Source: Macrotis lagotis | Taxonomy: Eukaryota; Chordata; Mammalia; Peramelemorphia; Peramelidae | Length of the DNA stretch: 64,000 bases | Direction of reading: 5' to 3' | Assembly (NCBI RefSeq): GCF_037893015.1 | Contig: NC_133660.1 | Span: 284,801,078-284,865,077 of the forward strand | Shown: one piece after another, positions 22,865 to 32,556 of the stretch | How positions within the stretch are numbered: position 1 is the first letter of the stretch | Layout of the letters: each line of letters starts with the position of its first letter | Translations under genes and position numbers: made by a program | The notes under the pieces: generated by a model | The model's database searches: none | The model's input: only the letters and a program-made list of their open reading frames with translations | What the model was told of the DNA's origin: nothing

Positions 22865-23092
22865 TGCAACGCCCCCCATTCCTAGGACACAGCAGCTCCC
22901 GTAGCGGCTCCCCAGTCTGGCAGGGGCTCTTCTACATGCTTGTGCACACATGTACTTGGCATGGAAGCACCAGGTAACAACGATGGGGGGGATACGGGAG
23001 AGAGCAGAGGAGACAGGCAGCCTCGAGCTGGGCCAGGGAGGCCAGGAGGAGCCCAAGGGCTGGAAGCCTGATTGTAACTGGGGGGGGGTCCA

Positions 23093-23111
23093 CAGCGCCC
23101 CCTGGCGGCCA
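23093..23111 (-). promoter_or_regulatory. Strong CTCF-like motif
   Basis: The minus strand reads TGGCCGCCAGGGGGCGCTG, nearly the textbook 19-bp CTCF consensus. It faces the plus-strand motif at 22537. Binding is inferred. Confidence 0.72.
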
Positions 23112-23360
23112 CTTTGAGCATCGCCTCCGTTTCTGCCTCTTCCCTTCTCCTGAGTGAACCTCCCAAAGAGGAGGAAGCGCCCCCCATCTCCCCCCAGCAT
23201 CTGTGCCCCCTCTGGTCCCACTTGGTCACTGTGGGTTCACTGATGCTTCCCCCCCAGCCCCTTACCCACCCACACTTCCAGGCTCCCACTGGCCTGAGGG
23301 GAGGCCCCCGGCCCTGGCTGCTACTGCAGCAGCCTCCTCCTGCCTCTCTTTCGTGTTTCA

Positions 23361-23361
<1 letters not shown>

Positions 23362-23416
<55 letters not shown>
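23362..23416 (+). repeat. (AC)n microsatellite
   Basis: About 27 AC dinucleotides, nearly perfect; the Thr/His and Cys/Val open frames across it are artefacts. Confidence 0.95.
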
Positions 23417-23422
<6 letters not shown>

Positions 23423-23777
23423 TACATGCTCCCTGTGTGCCCAGGAGTGGGCTTTGCCAGGTTTTGCGTTTTTATGAGCTTTGGTGGCTTTCCGTGGATA
23501 AGCGTATCTCTTTCCAGCCTGCCTGGGAGTGTCCTCACCTCTTCCAGCCTCTCCCTGGGGAGTGCAGCCCCACAAGCAGGGCTGCCCTGGAATGCCTTGT
23601 ACAGATGGAGCCTTTCCCTTTGCCTCCCATCTTTCTGGGATACTGGCTGCTAGGTCAAAGGCTATATGCTGTTTTATGGGCCTTTTAGAGCTCTAAATTG
23701 TCTTCCAGCTCACAACTCCACCAACAAATGTAGGAAAGGCCAGATCCCCCCCCCCCATCTTCATTTTCCTTTTCTGT

Positions 23778-24043
23778 CCAGCTAGATGGTGCAAGGAATA
23801 GAGTCAGGAGGCCCGGAGTTTCAGTCCAGCCTCAGCCATTTGATGCTTCCTACCTAAGGTGACCTTGGGGGAGTCACTTAACCCTGATTGTCTGGCATCC
23901 AGGACCACTGGCCCTGGAGGAGAAATTGGGCTGGTGACTTAGCACAGCCCTCCCCCATCCAATTCATATGCTTGTCATGGCATCACCTCCCTGATGTCAT
24001 GGTCTTCTTCCAAAATGAAGGACAAACATCATCATCATCATCA
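23778..24043 (+). mobile_element. RTE-tailed SINE, near full length
   Basis: A tRNA-like head ('cagctagatggtgcaaggaa') is followed by 'tgaccttgggggagtcactt', 'ctggaggagaaattgggctg', 'gacttagcac' and the tail 'gatgtcatggtcttcttcc', then (CAT)n. The 3' end differs from that of the common SINE here and resembles an RTE LINE end; that assignment is inference. Confidence 0.75.
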
Positions 24044-24679
24044 TCTTCCTGTCAGCCAGTCTGATGGGTGTGAAATTCATTGTTTCTTCCAATACAGTAA
24101 ACTGAGACTGAGGTGGAGGAAAGGACTGCCCCAAGGTCATGAATACAACTAATCAACAACTGGGAGTGAGGAGAGTAGAATTAGAATCCAGGCCCTCTAC
24201 CTCCCAATACAGTATAATTCACACAGTAGCCCTGAATCTCTCCCCTCCCTCACTGGATCTCAGCCCTTTGTTATTATTCTGTCTTAAGAAGGCAGACAAG
24301 ATGAAGCTAGATGTGAGTCTGGGGTCTGCTGTGCAGGGCAGTGGCCTCTGAAGGGCACACCTGAAGGGTACACCTATCGACGCCGGGACCCCATCTTGTC
24401 AGTTCCGTAGGCGCTACCAGATATCTGCTAGCTAAATGTTAGCCAGACTGTTAAACCTTGTTAGCAACAAGAATGAAGAGCAAGGCAATTCATTAACCTG
24501 GCTTGGTAGGATTTACACTTAAACGGCTGAATTTCAAACCCTAAAAGGCCCTTTCTCTACCTTCCATTTATTCCTGTTTGCGCTTCCTCTTATATGAGAT
24601 GATTAGTGAACGCTCTGCTCTCTTGTTCTGCCCTTTTCTGTGTTAGTTCATAAAGGTCTTGCCAGATTTCTCTAGAAGA
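24044..24679. other. No gene recognised
   Basis: Intergenic sequence; a weak MIR-like minus-strand segment may lie at about 24095-24190. Nothing else identified. Confidence 0.45.
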
Positions 24680-25120
24680 GCAGTTGGGTGGCACTGTGGA
24701 TAGAGCCCTGAATCACGAGGACCTACCTCAGTCCAAATTTAACTTACAAATTGTTTGACCTTGGGCAAGTCATTTAACCCTGACTGCCCAGTATCCAGAG
24801 CCATCTCCAGTCGTACTGATTCACATCTGGCCACTTGACCCAGATGGCACTGGAGGAGAAAGGGAAACTGGTGACTTAGCACACCTCCCCTCACTCAAAT
24901 CCAATTCACTGTGATGTCATGGTCTTTTTCAAAAATGAACAGGGGTGGCTAGGTGGCACAGTGAATAGAGCACCCACCAGCCCTGGAGACAGGAGGACCT
25001 GAGTTCAAATCCAACCCCAGACACTTAATAATTACCTAATTGTGTGACCTTGGGCAAGTCATTTAAACCATTCCCTTGAAAAAGCAAAAAACAAACAAAA
25101 ATGAAGGACAAAACAACCCC
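24680..25120 (+). mobile_element. RTE-tailed SINE split by another SINE
   Basis: The 5' part (24680-24939) runs from 'gcagttgggtggcactgtgg' through 'ctggaggagaaagggaaact' to 'tcatggtctttttc'. Its last bases ('aatgaaggacaaaa') resume at about 25101 after the insertion at 24940-25095. Confidence 0.82.
24940..25095 (+). mobile_element. Marsupial tRNA-derived SINE nested in RTE-SINE
   Basis: Full-length plus-strand copy with a 10-bp duplication CAAAAATGAA (24930-24939 and 25096-25105). It interrupts the older RTE-tailed SINE near its 3' end and is therefore younger. Confidence 0.92.
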
Positions 25121-25858
25121 CCTAGATTCCTCTAGGTTCCTTATATCTATGGCCTCCCATATTGAGACCTGGAAGCAGAGGCCATTGAATTCGACTGAGT
25201 TTACAAATGAGGAAACTGAGGAATGGAGAGGTAAGTGACTTGCTCAGGGTAAGAGTATATTCTAGTATTCTATGAATTAGCTCTATTTTTAAAATTAGAT
25301 CTGTGATTTGACTCACAGTGAAACTCCTAACCCTAAGATTCAGTCTTAGATTGCCTAGGAAAGGCAGGAGGACATCCCATGGTCACACAGTTATTCCTTC
25401 CACAAGGATGTCTTTCCCTATGGCAGCTTCGATATATCATGGGTAGCATAAGAAGTTAAGTGGGAATTGTGGGGGAGTTTTACAGAGTTGCAGATGAACT
25501 CCAAGGTTAGCAGACATAAATGAAGTCTGATCCATACTCAAGTTTTACAGTTAGGTGCTGGAAATATTTCAGAAAAGAAAAAGAAAAAAATCAGACTGGT
25601 ATGAAGGGAGGGCCAAAAATTTTATGTGGACTGCAGGAGGATGGGAAGGGGAAGCACCCCCCCCCCAACCCCCAAGAGATGGAAGGGATACCTGGACAGA
25701 GACAACGCATGGATTCTGATTTTTTTGACTCTGGGCTGGACTCTATCTGGCTGCCTTTCTTGCTAGAACAATCTTTAACCATGCAATCTCTTGTATGTTG
25801 AGATGGCTTCCTGATTTTTGTCTATTATGATGCATAAAAATCTTTGAACAGAGCTAGC
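25121..25858. other. No gene recognised
   Basis: Intergenic. Contains a MIR-like piece at about 25195-25260 ('ttacaaatgaggaaactgag') and a C run near 25660. Confidence 0.45.
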
Positions 25859-26004
25859 TTTTTTTGGGGGGGGCAGGGCAATGGAGTTGTGACTAGCCCA
25901 AGGTTACACTTCTAGGTCATTATTAAGTGTCTGAGGCTAGATTTGAACTCAGGTCCTCCTGACACCAGGGTCAGTGCTCTATCCACTGTGCCGACTAGCT
26001 GCCC
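25859..26004 (-). mobile_element. Marsupial tRNA-derived SINE
   Basis: Minus-strand copy with a diverged 5' flank ('gactagcccaaggttacact') ending 'gactagctgccc'. No clear duplication. Confidence 0.85.
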
Positions 26005-26014
26005 TCTCTCTTTT

Positions 26015-26800
26015 CTTAAACATTTTAAATAGTATTTTTTTCCCGAATCACATACAAAGGCAAATGTTAATGTTCTTTTTTTTAATTTTTATTTTTTTTA
26101 GGGCTTTTTTTTTTTTTTGGTAAGGCAAACGGGGTTAAGTGGCTTGCCCAAGGCCACACAGCTAGGTAATTATGAAGTGTCTGAGATGGGATTTGAACCC
26201 AGGTACTCCTGACTCCAAGACTAGTGCTTTATCCACTACGCCACCTAGCCGCCCCTAACGTTCTTTTTTAAATAAGATTTTGAGCTCCAAATTTTTTCCC
26301 TCCCCCTCCATAAGATGATAAGCAATTTAATATAGGTAATATATGTGTATAATACATTTTAGTCGTGTCATGAAAGAAGAAACAGAACATACTAGCAGTG
26401 TGTCCTTGAACAAGTCACTTAAACCCAGTGCCTCATAAATAAAAAGAAAAAAAAGAAAAAAGAAATAAAAAAAGAAATAGAACAAAAAGAAAAAAAACAA
26501 GCAAAAAGATAAAGAAAATGAATATAATCTGCTTGGATCTGCATAGAGACTCCATCAACTCATTCTCTGGAAGTGAACAGCATTTTCCATCACATGAGTC
26601 TTTCAGAATTGCCTTGGATCATTGTACTGCTGAGAAGAGCTAAGGCCATCATAACTGATCATCACCCAATCTTGGTGCTAATGTGCACAATGTTCTCCTG
26701 TTCCACTTCCCTCAGCATCAGTTCGTCTGAGTCTTTGCAGGTTTATCTGAAATCTGCCTGCTCATTTCTTATTGCACAATGGTATTCCTTTGTGTAAGTG
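26015..26800 (-). mobile_element. L1 3' end fragment
   Basis: Minus-strand marsupial L1 3' sequence ('cacatgagtctttcagaatt', 'ttattgcacaatggtattcc'), including part of the ORF2 C-terminus and the 3' UTR. It is interrupted by the SINE at 26082-26255 and A-rich DNA near 26440-26515. Confidence 0.72.
26082..26255 (-). mobile_element. Marsupial tRNA-derived SINE nested in L1
   Basis: Minus-strand full-length SINE; duplication taatgttctttttt (26068-26081) and taacgttctttttt (26256-26269), one mismatch. It lies in the older L1 fragment. Confidence 0.9.
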
Positions 26801-27034
26801 GGCAGTTGGAACTGACCTTCAGTGGTCATTTCCTACTACATCTTTCTAAAATTCTGTAACCCTTGGCATTGGGTTGGCATTCCCTTCACATAACAGTATG
26901 AAAGGAACTTACCAAGATTCTATATTAAGGCAAATAAAGGTTTGAGGCTAGCACTGGGGTGCCCTAGTCCCAGGTGCAGGAGCTTGGCCACGGTGCCTAA
27001 AGAGCTAGTATCCTTGTGTCCCATTTGCTCCTTT

Positions 27035-27038
<4 letters not shown>

Positions 27039-27085
<47 letters not shown>
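27039..27085 (+). repeat. (TC)n microsatellite
   Basis: About 23 TC dinucleotides immediately before a T-rich SINE tail. Confidence 0.95.
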
Positions 27086-27089
<4 letters not shown>

Positions 27090-27302
27090 GTTGTTTTGGG
27101 GTTTTTTTTTTTTTAGTTTTTTGCAAGTCAATGGGGTTAAGTGGCTTGCCTGAGGCCACACAGCTAGGTCATTATGAAATGTGGATAGAACACCAGCTCT
27201 GCAGTCAGGAGGACCTGAGTTCAAATCAAACACTTCATAATGACCTACTATGTGGACTCGGGCAAGTCACTTAACCCCATTTGCCTTGCAAAAACCTAAA
27301 AA
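27086..27302. mobile_element. Head-to-head pair of truncated SINEs
   Basis: A minus-strand SINE 3' part (27086-27178) is joined directly to a plus-strand SINE lacking its first bases (27181-27302). The arms are complementary ('gtggcttgcctgaggccaca' against 'tggactcgggcaagtcactt'), giving a potential hairpin with arms of about 65 bp and a loop of about 55 bp. Confidence 0.88.
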
Positions 27303-27611
27303 AACCAAAATGCTTCCTCCTCATTTTCTCCCTAAGAGAAAAGGGTATGTATTTTTCATCTTCATCATTCTATGGCCAAGGAAATGAAAAGCCACAAAGG
27401 GGTAAGAGGTCATATCAGATGAAAATTTATGTGAGTCAAGAGAACGTGGCTGAGGAAAAATGATGGAGAAGAAGGAATCCTGGGAATTAATACACAAGGC
27501 TCCTGCCACCAACAGGTTTTGTGACTATTAAAAAATCCTTTCCTCTTTCAGGATCTCCAATTCTTCATTAGTAAAAGAGAACAAAGTACATTAATACACC
27601 AACAGGTTTTG

Positions 27612-27754
27612 TTTTTAGATTTTTTTGCAAGGCAAATGGGGTTAAGTGGCTTGCCCAAGGCCACACAGCTAGGTCATTATTAAGTGTCTGAGGCCGGATT
27701 TGAACCCAGCTACTCCTGACTGGTGCTCTATCTACTGTGCCACCTAGCTGCCCC
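27612..27754 (-). mobile_element. Marsupial tRNA-derived SINE
   Basis: Minus-strand SINE with an exact 15-bp duplication CACCAACAGGTTTTG (27597-27611 and 27755-27769). The same 15-mer occurs once more at 27507-27521. About 13 bp of the SINE near 'tactcctgactggtgct' are missing relative to its neighbours. Confidence 0.95.
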
Positions 27755-27769
27755 CACCAACAGGTTTTG

Positions 27770-28292
27770 ATCAAGTACTTACTATGTGCTAGGCAAAATT
27801 TCAGTAACCCCTGACCCTCAAGAGGCCAGATAGCCAAGTTCCAAACCAGCTTCAAAATTCAGGAACTTCTTACACATGACTCAGTCCAAGTCATGTCTCA
27901 TTAGACCATGGAGCCAGTCCCATCCCACACTCCTTGCACTAGTTTGCAAATGGGGGAGGAGCACATCATTCTTATAACTGACATAGAGAGGTTACAGCCA
28001 CATGCGATATTATGCTTCATCCTTGTGAGATAGGCTTGACGTGTATGATTATTCCCATTTACAGGTAAGGAAACTGATGCTTAGAGAGGTCAATCTGCAT
28101 TATTTGAACCAACTCTTATTTGGGGGAAATGTCTCAACGCGGAGCACCAATGAACACTTTTTTCTCATTCTTGTTTATTCTGTATGCAATTCATGGTATC
28201 TCCCCCCCTTCCCCAATAAAAACTATCCCTTGTTCAGACTTGTTTCTGTGAAGGACATCACCAAGCTCCCAGTGACCTACATTAGCAATCTC
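27770..28292. other. No gene recognised
   Basis: Intergenic, with a weak MIR-like piece near 28040-28090. Nothing else identified. Confidence 0.45.
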
Positions 28293-28458
28293 TTTTCTTT
28301 TCTTTTCTTTTCAAGTTTTTGCAAGGCAATGGGGTTAAGTGGCTTGCCCAAGGCTACACAGCTAGGTAATCATTAAGTACCTGAGGTCGGATTTGAACTC
28401 AAGCATTCCTGACTCCAGGGCCAGTGCTCTAATCCACTGCACCACCTAGCCGCCCAAC
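28293..28458 (-). mobile_element. Marsupial tRNA-derived SINE
   Basis: Minus-strand SINE with a TTTTC-repeated tail; duplication acattagcaatctc (28279-28292) and acattagtaatctc (28459-28472), one mismatch. Confidence 0.93.
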
Positions 28459-28599
28459 ACATTAGTAATCTCAGAACCATCAATTAAACATCTTTTTGCA
28501 CTGAGTCCACGAAGACAAACAAACCTGCCCTCTAGCTGGGGCAAAAAAGCATGTCACATATGGGGACACCTTCAATAATAACAGAAAAATTTGATAGAA

Positions 28600-29870
28600 T
28601 GGTGGATACCAGGGCAAGAGAAAATAAATTCTGCTTTGGACACATTGAACATGAGATCTATATGGGGCATCTTCCAATAAGCAATCTATAATATAGCAAA
28701 GAGACTAGGGTTGGACATACAGACTTGCATAGAAAGGATAATTAAACCCATGGGAACTGATGAAATCACCAATGAGATGGTACAGATCAGATGAGTACAA
28801 GTGGCCTGAGGGCTGCATGCAACTCACATCGAATTTATTATTATATTCATTGGTAATATGGGTTACATTATCCTCATGAATATGAAATTCTATATGTGGC
28901 CCTTGATGAATTTTTGTTGCATGATGCAACCCAGAAGAGCTAAAAGGCTGGAGACTCATGGTAGAGATAGAGAAGAAAAGAGAGCCCTAGACAGAACCTT
29001 GGGGAGAGTCTGGGATAAGGAAAGAGAGAGGAAGGATGTAGAGGAGACAGTCCCTGGAGAAGACCAAAGGACCAAGTCTTCATCCAAGCCTAGAAAATGG
29101 GGTAAATAGTACTGAAAAGCAAGGAGTTGTGAGATGAGGAAGAAAGATTGTCAAATGAAAAGAAGGGGAGAACCAGGCTCTCAGGGAATGGCTGGAATCT
29201 TTTAGAGAAGCCCGAAGGAAGAACCTCACCTGTGAGAGCTGGGGAGGAGGTGCCATATTGAGGGAGGAAGAGACGCCACTGTGGAGAGTGAAATGGGGAT
29301 TGAGTTAGGAATAAGGTTGCCTTGCTGCGATGAAAACCCACTTGAGATTAGTTCACAAATTTGCAGGAACCTAGTTAACAACGTTTTGAGACTTTTGCCA
29401 ATACTGTTCAGTAGCAGTAGTTGCAGTGGGAAGCATGAAGGGTCAAATCCAGGACAAGGAATGTGAAAATATAATGGTTAACAGTTCACTTAAGACTCAA
29501 GGGAGGAGAGTATAATCAGAGAAGGGATAATGGGAAGACTGGAGGGCCTGGAGGTCACAGTAAGGATGAAGAGCAGACTTGAGTAAGGCAGAGGAGAAAT
29601 GAATGAATAGGGAGATTGTGATTGGATAAAGGAGGCGAAACATTTGTGGATGCTAGTAAGATCAAGGGTGTGACCATCTCTGCTGTAGCTGAGATGACGT
29701 GGAGTAGCTCCTGGGAATTAAATAGACTAAGGGACTGGAAGGTTAGGGTTGGAGGGGCAGACTAACCCCCATGACCCAGGAAAAAGTAACAAAGGCACCC
29801 ACAATCTAAATTGGGAGACAGAGTTGGACACGGTGAACCTCAAAGGAGCCAACGTGGCTGAGTGATAGCC
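28600..29870 (+). repeat. Old mammalian interspersed repeat, unassigned
   Basis: Phrases such as 'tttggacacattgaacatga', 'cccatgggaactgatgaaat', 'ccctagacagaaccttgggg' and 'gatcaagggtgtgaccatct' occur in an ancient dispersed repeat that I recognise but cannot name. It is heavily diverged and non-coding. Boundaries are approximate. Confidence 0.4.
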
Positions 29871-30502
29871 ATAGAGAGGGGGCAGTTAGGCGGCACAGTG
29901 GATAGAGCACCGGCCCTGCAGTCAGGAGTACCTGAGTTCAATCTGGCCTCAGACACTTAATAATTGCCCAGCTGTGTGGCCTTGGGCAAGTCACTTAACT
30001 CTAATGCCTAAAATTAAAAAAAAAAAGATTTCCATAGAGAAAGAGTCTGGAAGTGAGAAGTGGGGTTGGGTCCCCTAAGACCAATATAAGACAGAAGATA
30101 TAACCAGGCCTGGAAAGCAAGAGCTAGTAGACGGAAGCAGCATAGGAGGAAGAGCTCTAAAATGAAGGGTAGGTTGTTAATTATAGACGGGGAGTTCCAG
30201 AAGGATGGGCTTGAAACGAAGGAGTAGGCAGGGATTTATGGGGGAGGGAGTTTGTTTTTTGGAAAAATAAGGGGATGGGAACCATTATATTAGGGAAAGA
30301 GAACAGGTACCTGGGGAGGGGCTTCAGCAATGGGGAGAACTCTTGCCTTGAGATTTCCACTACTTTTTCCTGGAGGATGCCTGCATCCTCATAACCCGAA
30401 TAGAGCAGTTGAACTTTACGTATCCAATCTTGCTGATTTGTTGTTGCCAAGTCTTAGGGATTTAAGTGGGTTTTCATCACAGCAAGGCAATCTTATTCCT
30501 AA
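29305..30502. repeat. Inverted 39-bp repeat pair
   Basis: The plus-strand sequence 29305-29343 (starting ttaggaataag, ending aaaacccactt) and the reverse complement of 30464-30502 match at 37 of 39 positions. The arms are about 1.1 kb apart and similarity fades outside them. Confidence 0.8.
29878..30031 (+). mobile_element. Marsupial tRNA-derived SINE
   Basis: Plus-strand SINE ending in an A tail; short duplication CCATAGAGA (29869-29877 and 30032-30040). Confidence 0.92.
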
Positions 30503-30593
30503 ATGCATTGGTTCTCAGCTCCATTGCGGAAGCTTCCTCACTGGCAGATCTCTGCCTGAAGCCTTTCAGGGCCCTTGAGAATTTGGGGGGGAG

Positions 30594-30744
30594 GTGCAGC
30601 TAGGTGATGCAGTGGATAAAGCACTGGTCTTGGAGTCAGGAGGACCCGAGTTCAAATTTTACCTCAGACTTAATAATTGCCTAGCTGTGTGACTGTGGGC
30701 AAGTCACTCAACCCCATTGCCTCAAATAAAAAAAATTTAAAAAA
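30594..30744 (+). mobile_element. Marsupial tRNA-derived SINE
   Basis: Plus-strand SINE: 'gcagctaggtgatgcagtgg' to 'cattgcctcaaataaaaaaa'. Confidence 0.9.
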
Positions 30745-31197
30745 TCAGATAGGAGCTCCTTTTAGGGGCACTCGATACCTCCAGGCTTCCTACTTTCCCC
30801 ATCTATTACACATTCCTCCCCTTCATTCATTCTTTGGTTGTTACCTCCCGCCTCCTTGTCTTTGCCCAGGTCATATCCTGTTTTCCAGAATGGCCTCCTT
30901 CCTCATTTCCACCTCTTGGACTCCCTAGTTTCTCACAGGACTCGGCACAAGCTGCCCTTCCTCCATGAGGCTCCCCGACCCCTCCCCAACCAGGGGTGAA
31001 TCTCCTCCTCCAACGCATGACCTCATTACTCTCTGTAAATCCTACTTCCACATGCTTTCTCTCCTCAGTGGCTACCAAGTCTGGCACCTACATGATCTTC
31101 TCTTTCTAAGCTCGCTGTGGTCCCCCAGGTCTTCCCCAGAGAATCTCTCCAGACTGAACAACTAAAACAAATATTAGCTCCTGGGCCGTGCAGTTCT
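30745..31197. other. No gene recognised
   Basis: Pyrimidine-rich intergenic sequence with L2-like wording ('aggctccccgacccctcccc', 'cttctctttctaagctcgct'); probably a diverged L2 3' fragment. Confidence 0.4.
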
Positions 31198-31314
31198 GGG
31201 ACCCGATCAGTCCCTTCTCCAAGCCCAATGCCAGGCTTAACCTGGGCTCCTGCTGCCTCCTCTCAGGGGGCCACCCCACCCCACTCTTCTCCAGGCTAAT
31301 CTTCTGCCAATGTG
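31198..31314 (+). repeat. Copy A of a dispersed duplication
   Basis: About 117 bp recurs, with more CCCCA units, at 32821-32972 in SPINDOC intron 5. Shared blocks include 'atgccaggcttaacctgggc' and 'ccaggctaatcttctgccaa'. This copy lies about 570 bp beyond the SPINDOC poly(A) site. Confidence 0.88.
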
Positions 31315-31769
31315 CAGGAATAGTCCTTATTTACTAACAAGTTCAGGTTCATAAATCCTTCTCATTTTCCACTCTGTGGCAGGGACTCTCAGGCATTCTG
31401 GATCTGAAGGTGTCCTTGGGGAGTGACCAGAATGAGGAGGGGGCCTTGAAACCAAACTCAGTTGGAGTAAGGGGAGGCTGAGCCTGGAGAAGGCTAAGAT
31501 TCAGGGGAGTAGAAGGACAGGACTCAAGACAAATGGGGAAAACACGGAATGGCAGATTTGGGTTGAGGTAAAGACGAGTGTACTAGTAGACTGAGCTATC
31601 CAAAGGTGAAACAGTGGTCTGTGGGGGCTGGGCTCCCACTCAAGAGGACTTGGGGTATCACAGGTGAGTCTCACCCTGGCCCCAGTCACCTCGGAGGTCC
31701 TTCCCTGCTCATCTCTAGATGCTCAGGGGCCCTTCCCACCCATTCACAATGATGACTTCCAAAAAGTTC

Positions 31770-32341
31770 ACTTCATAAAAAATAATAATTTATTGTCAAC
31801 AAAGGAATATGTACAAAGGAAAAGAAATGGGGGACGCGGGGCTGGGTAGGCAGGGTGAAAAGCGGGAGAGCTTAGAGTCCCCAGAGCTACCTGCCCCCAC
31901 TCCGGGGCTCTCCCTGCTCTGCTGCAAGGAGGAGGGGAAAGAGGTGCCGGAACTCCCTTTCAGAAGGGCCAGGAGGAAGTGGAGGGAGAGGAGACTCCCT
32001 CGAGGTAGTAGAGGGCTCCAGCAGGTCCCCCCTTGTGACCACCTCCTATGTAAGGCACTGTGCCGGCGGGAAGCGGTGAAGCAGGAACGAGGAAGGGCAA
32101 ACACAGTGGGTCAAAGGAGCTCTTGCTCTCCATCAACACTGAACCCTAGTGCAAGGACGGCAGTGGCCCGGCGGCCCTGGGGGGCCGGAGACTCTTAGCA
32201 GCGTCCAACGGGAGCAGAAGAGAACTTTCCCCACCCCACTCAAGTGCTTGGTTCCATCAGCTTCTTCTGATGGATGGGCTGGTTGGTCAGGGTGGGGAGC
32301 TCTGGGTGAGGAGCATGAGGCCCCCCTCCCTGAAGTGGTCC
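31770..32341 (-). other. SPINDOC: SPINDOC 3' UTR
   Basis: This region follows the stop codon in the terminal exon and runs to the poly(A) signal. It is single-copy, moderately GC-rich and free of the SINEs that fill the flanks. No convincing reading frame. Confidence 0.75.
31789..31794 (-). terminator. SPINDOC: SPINDOC poly(A) signal
   Basis: The minus strand reads AATAAA at 31794-31789, about 550 nt after the stop codon. Cleavage is expected near 31770. The downstream minus-strand sequence (atgaagtgaacttttt) is T-rich at its end, fitting a processing site. Confidence 0.75.
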
Positions 32342-32556
32342 TCACACCCCATGCCCAGCCTCTGGTTGTTCCCGGGTGGCCACACCAGGCTCCGTCAGCA
32401 CAGCCTGCCAGCCCTGGGGATCACAGGCCCCCGCCGCCACCTGGGGTCCTGGGGTTGGCTTAGACCAATCCTGAAGCAGGCTGACCGCTGGGGGCTCGTC
32501 CAGACGCACACGGATCACCTGCAGGTCCAGTGTCCCTCGGAGCCCCGCAGAGGGAG
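32342..32556 (-). CDS. SPINDOC: SPINDOC coding exon 6 (terminal)
   Basis: Acceptor CCCTCCCCAG precedes 32556. The exon encodes about residues 322-392, with GLRGTLDLQVIRVRLDEPPA and SLLQDWSK, and ends at TGA (32344-32342). The first part is nearly identical to human; the last 40 residues diverge, as is common for this tail. Confidence 0.94.

Noticed and set aside
22574-23221. 215-codon minus-strand frame
   Set aside because: No recognisable domain; it crosses a tandem duplication and CTCF-like motifs, with no splice or promoter support.
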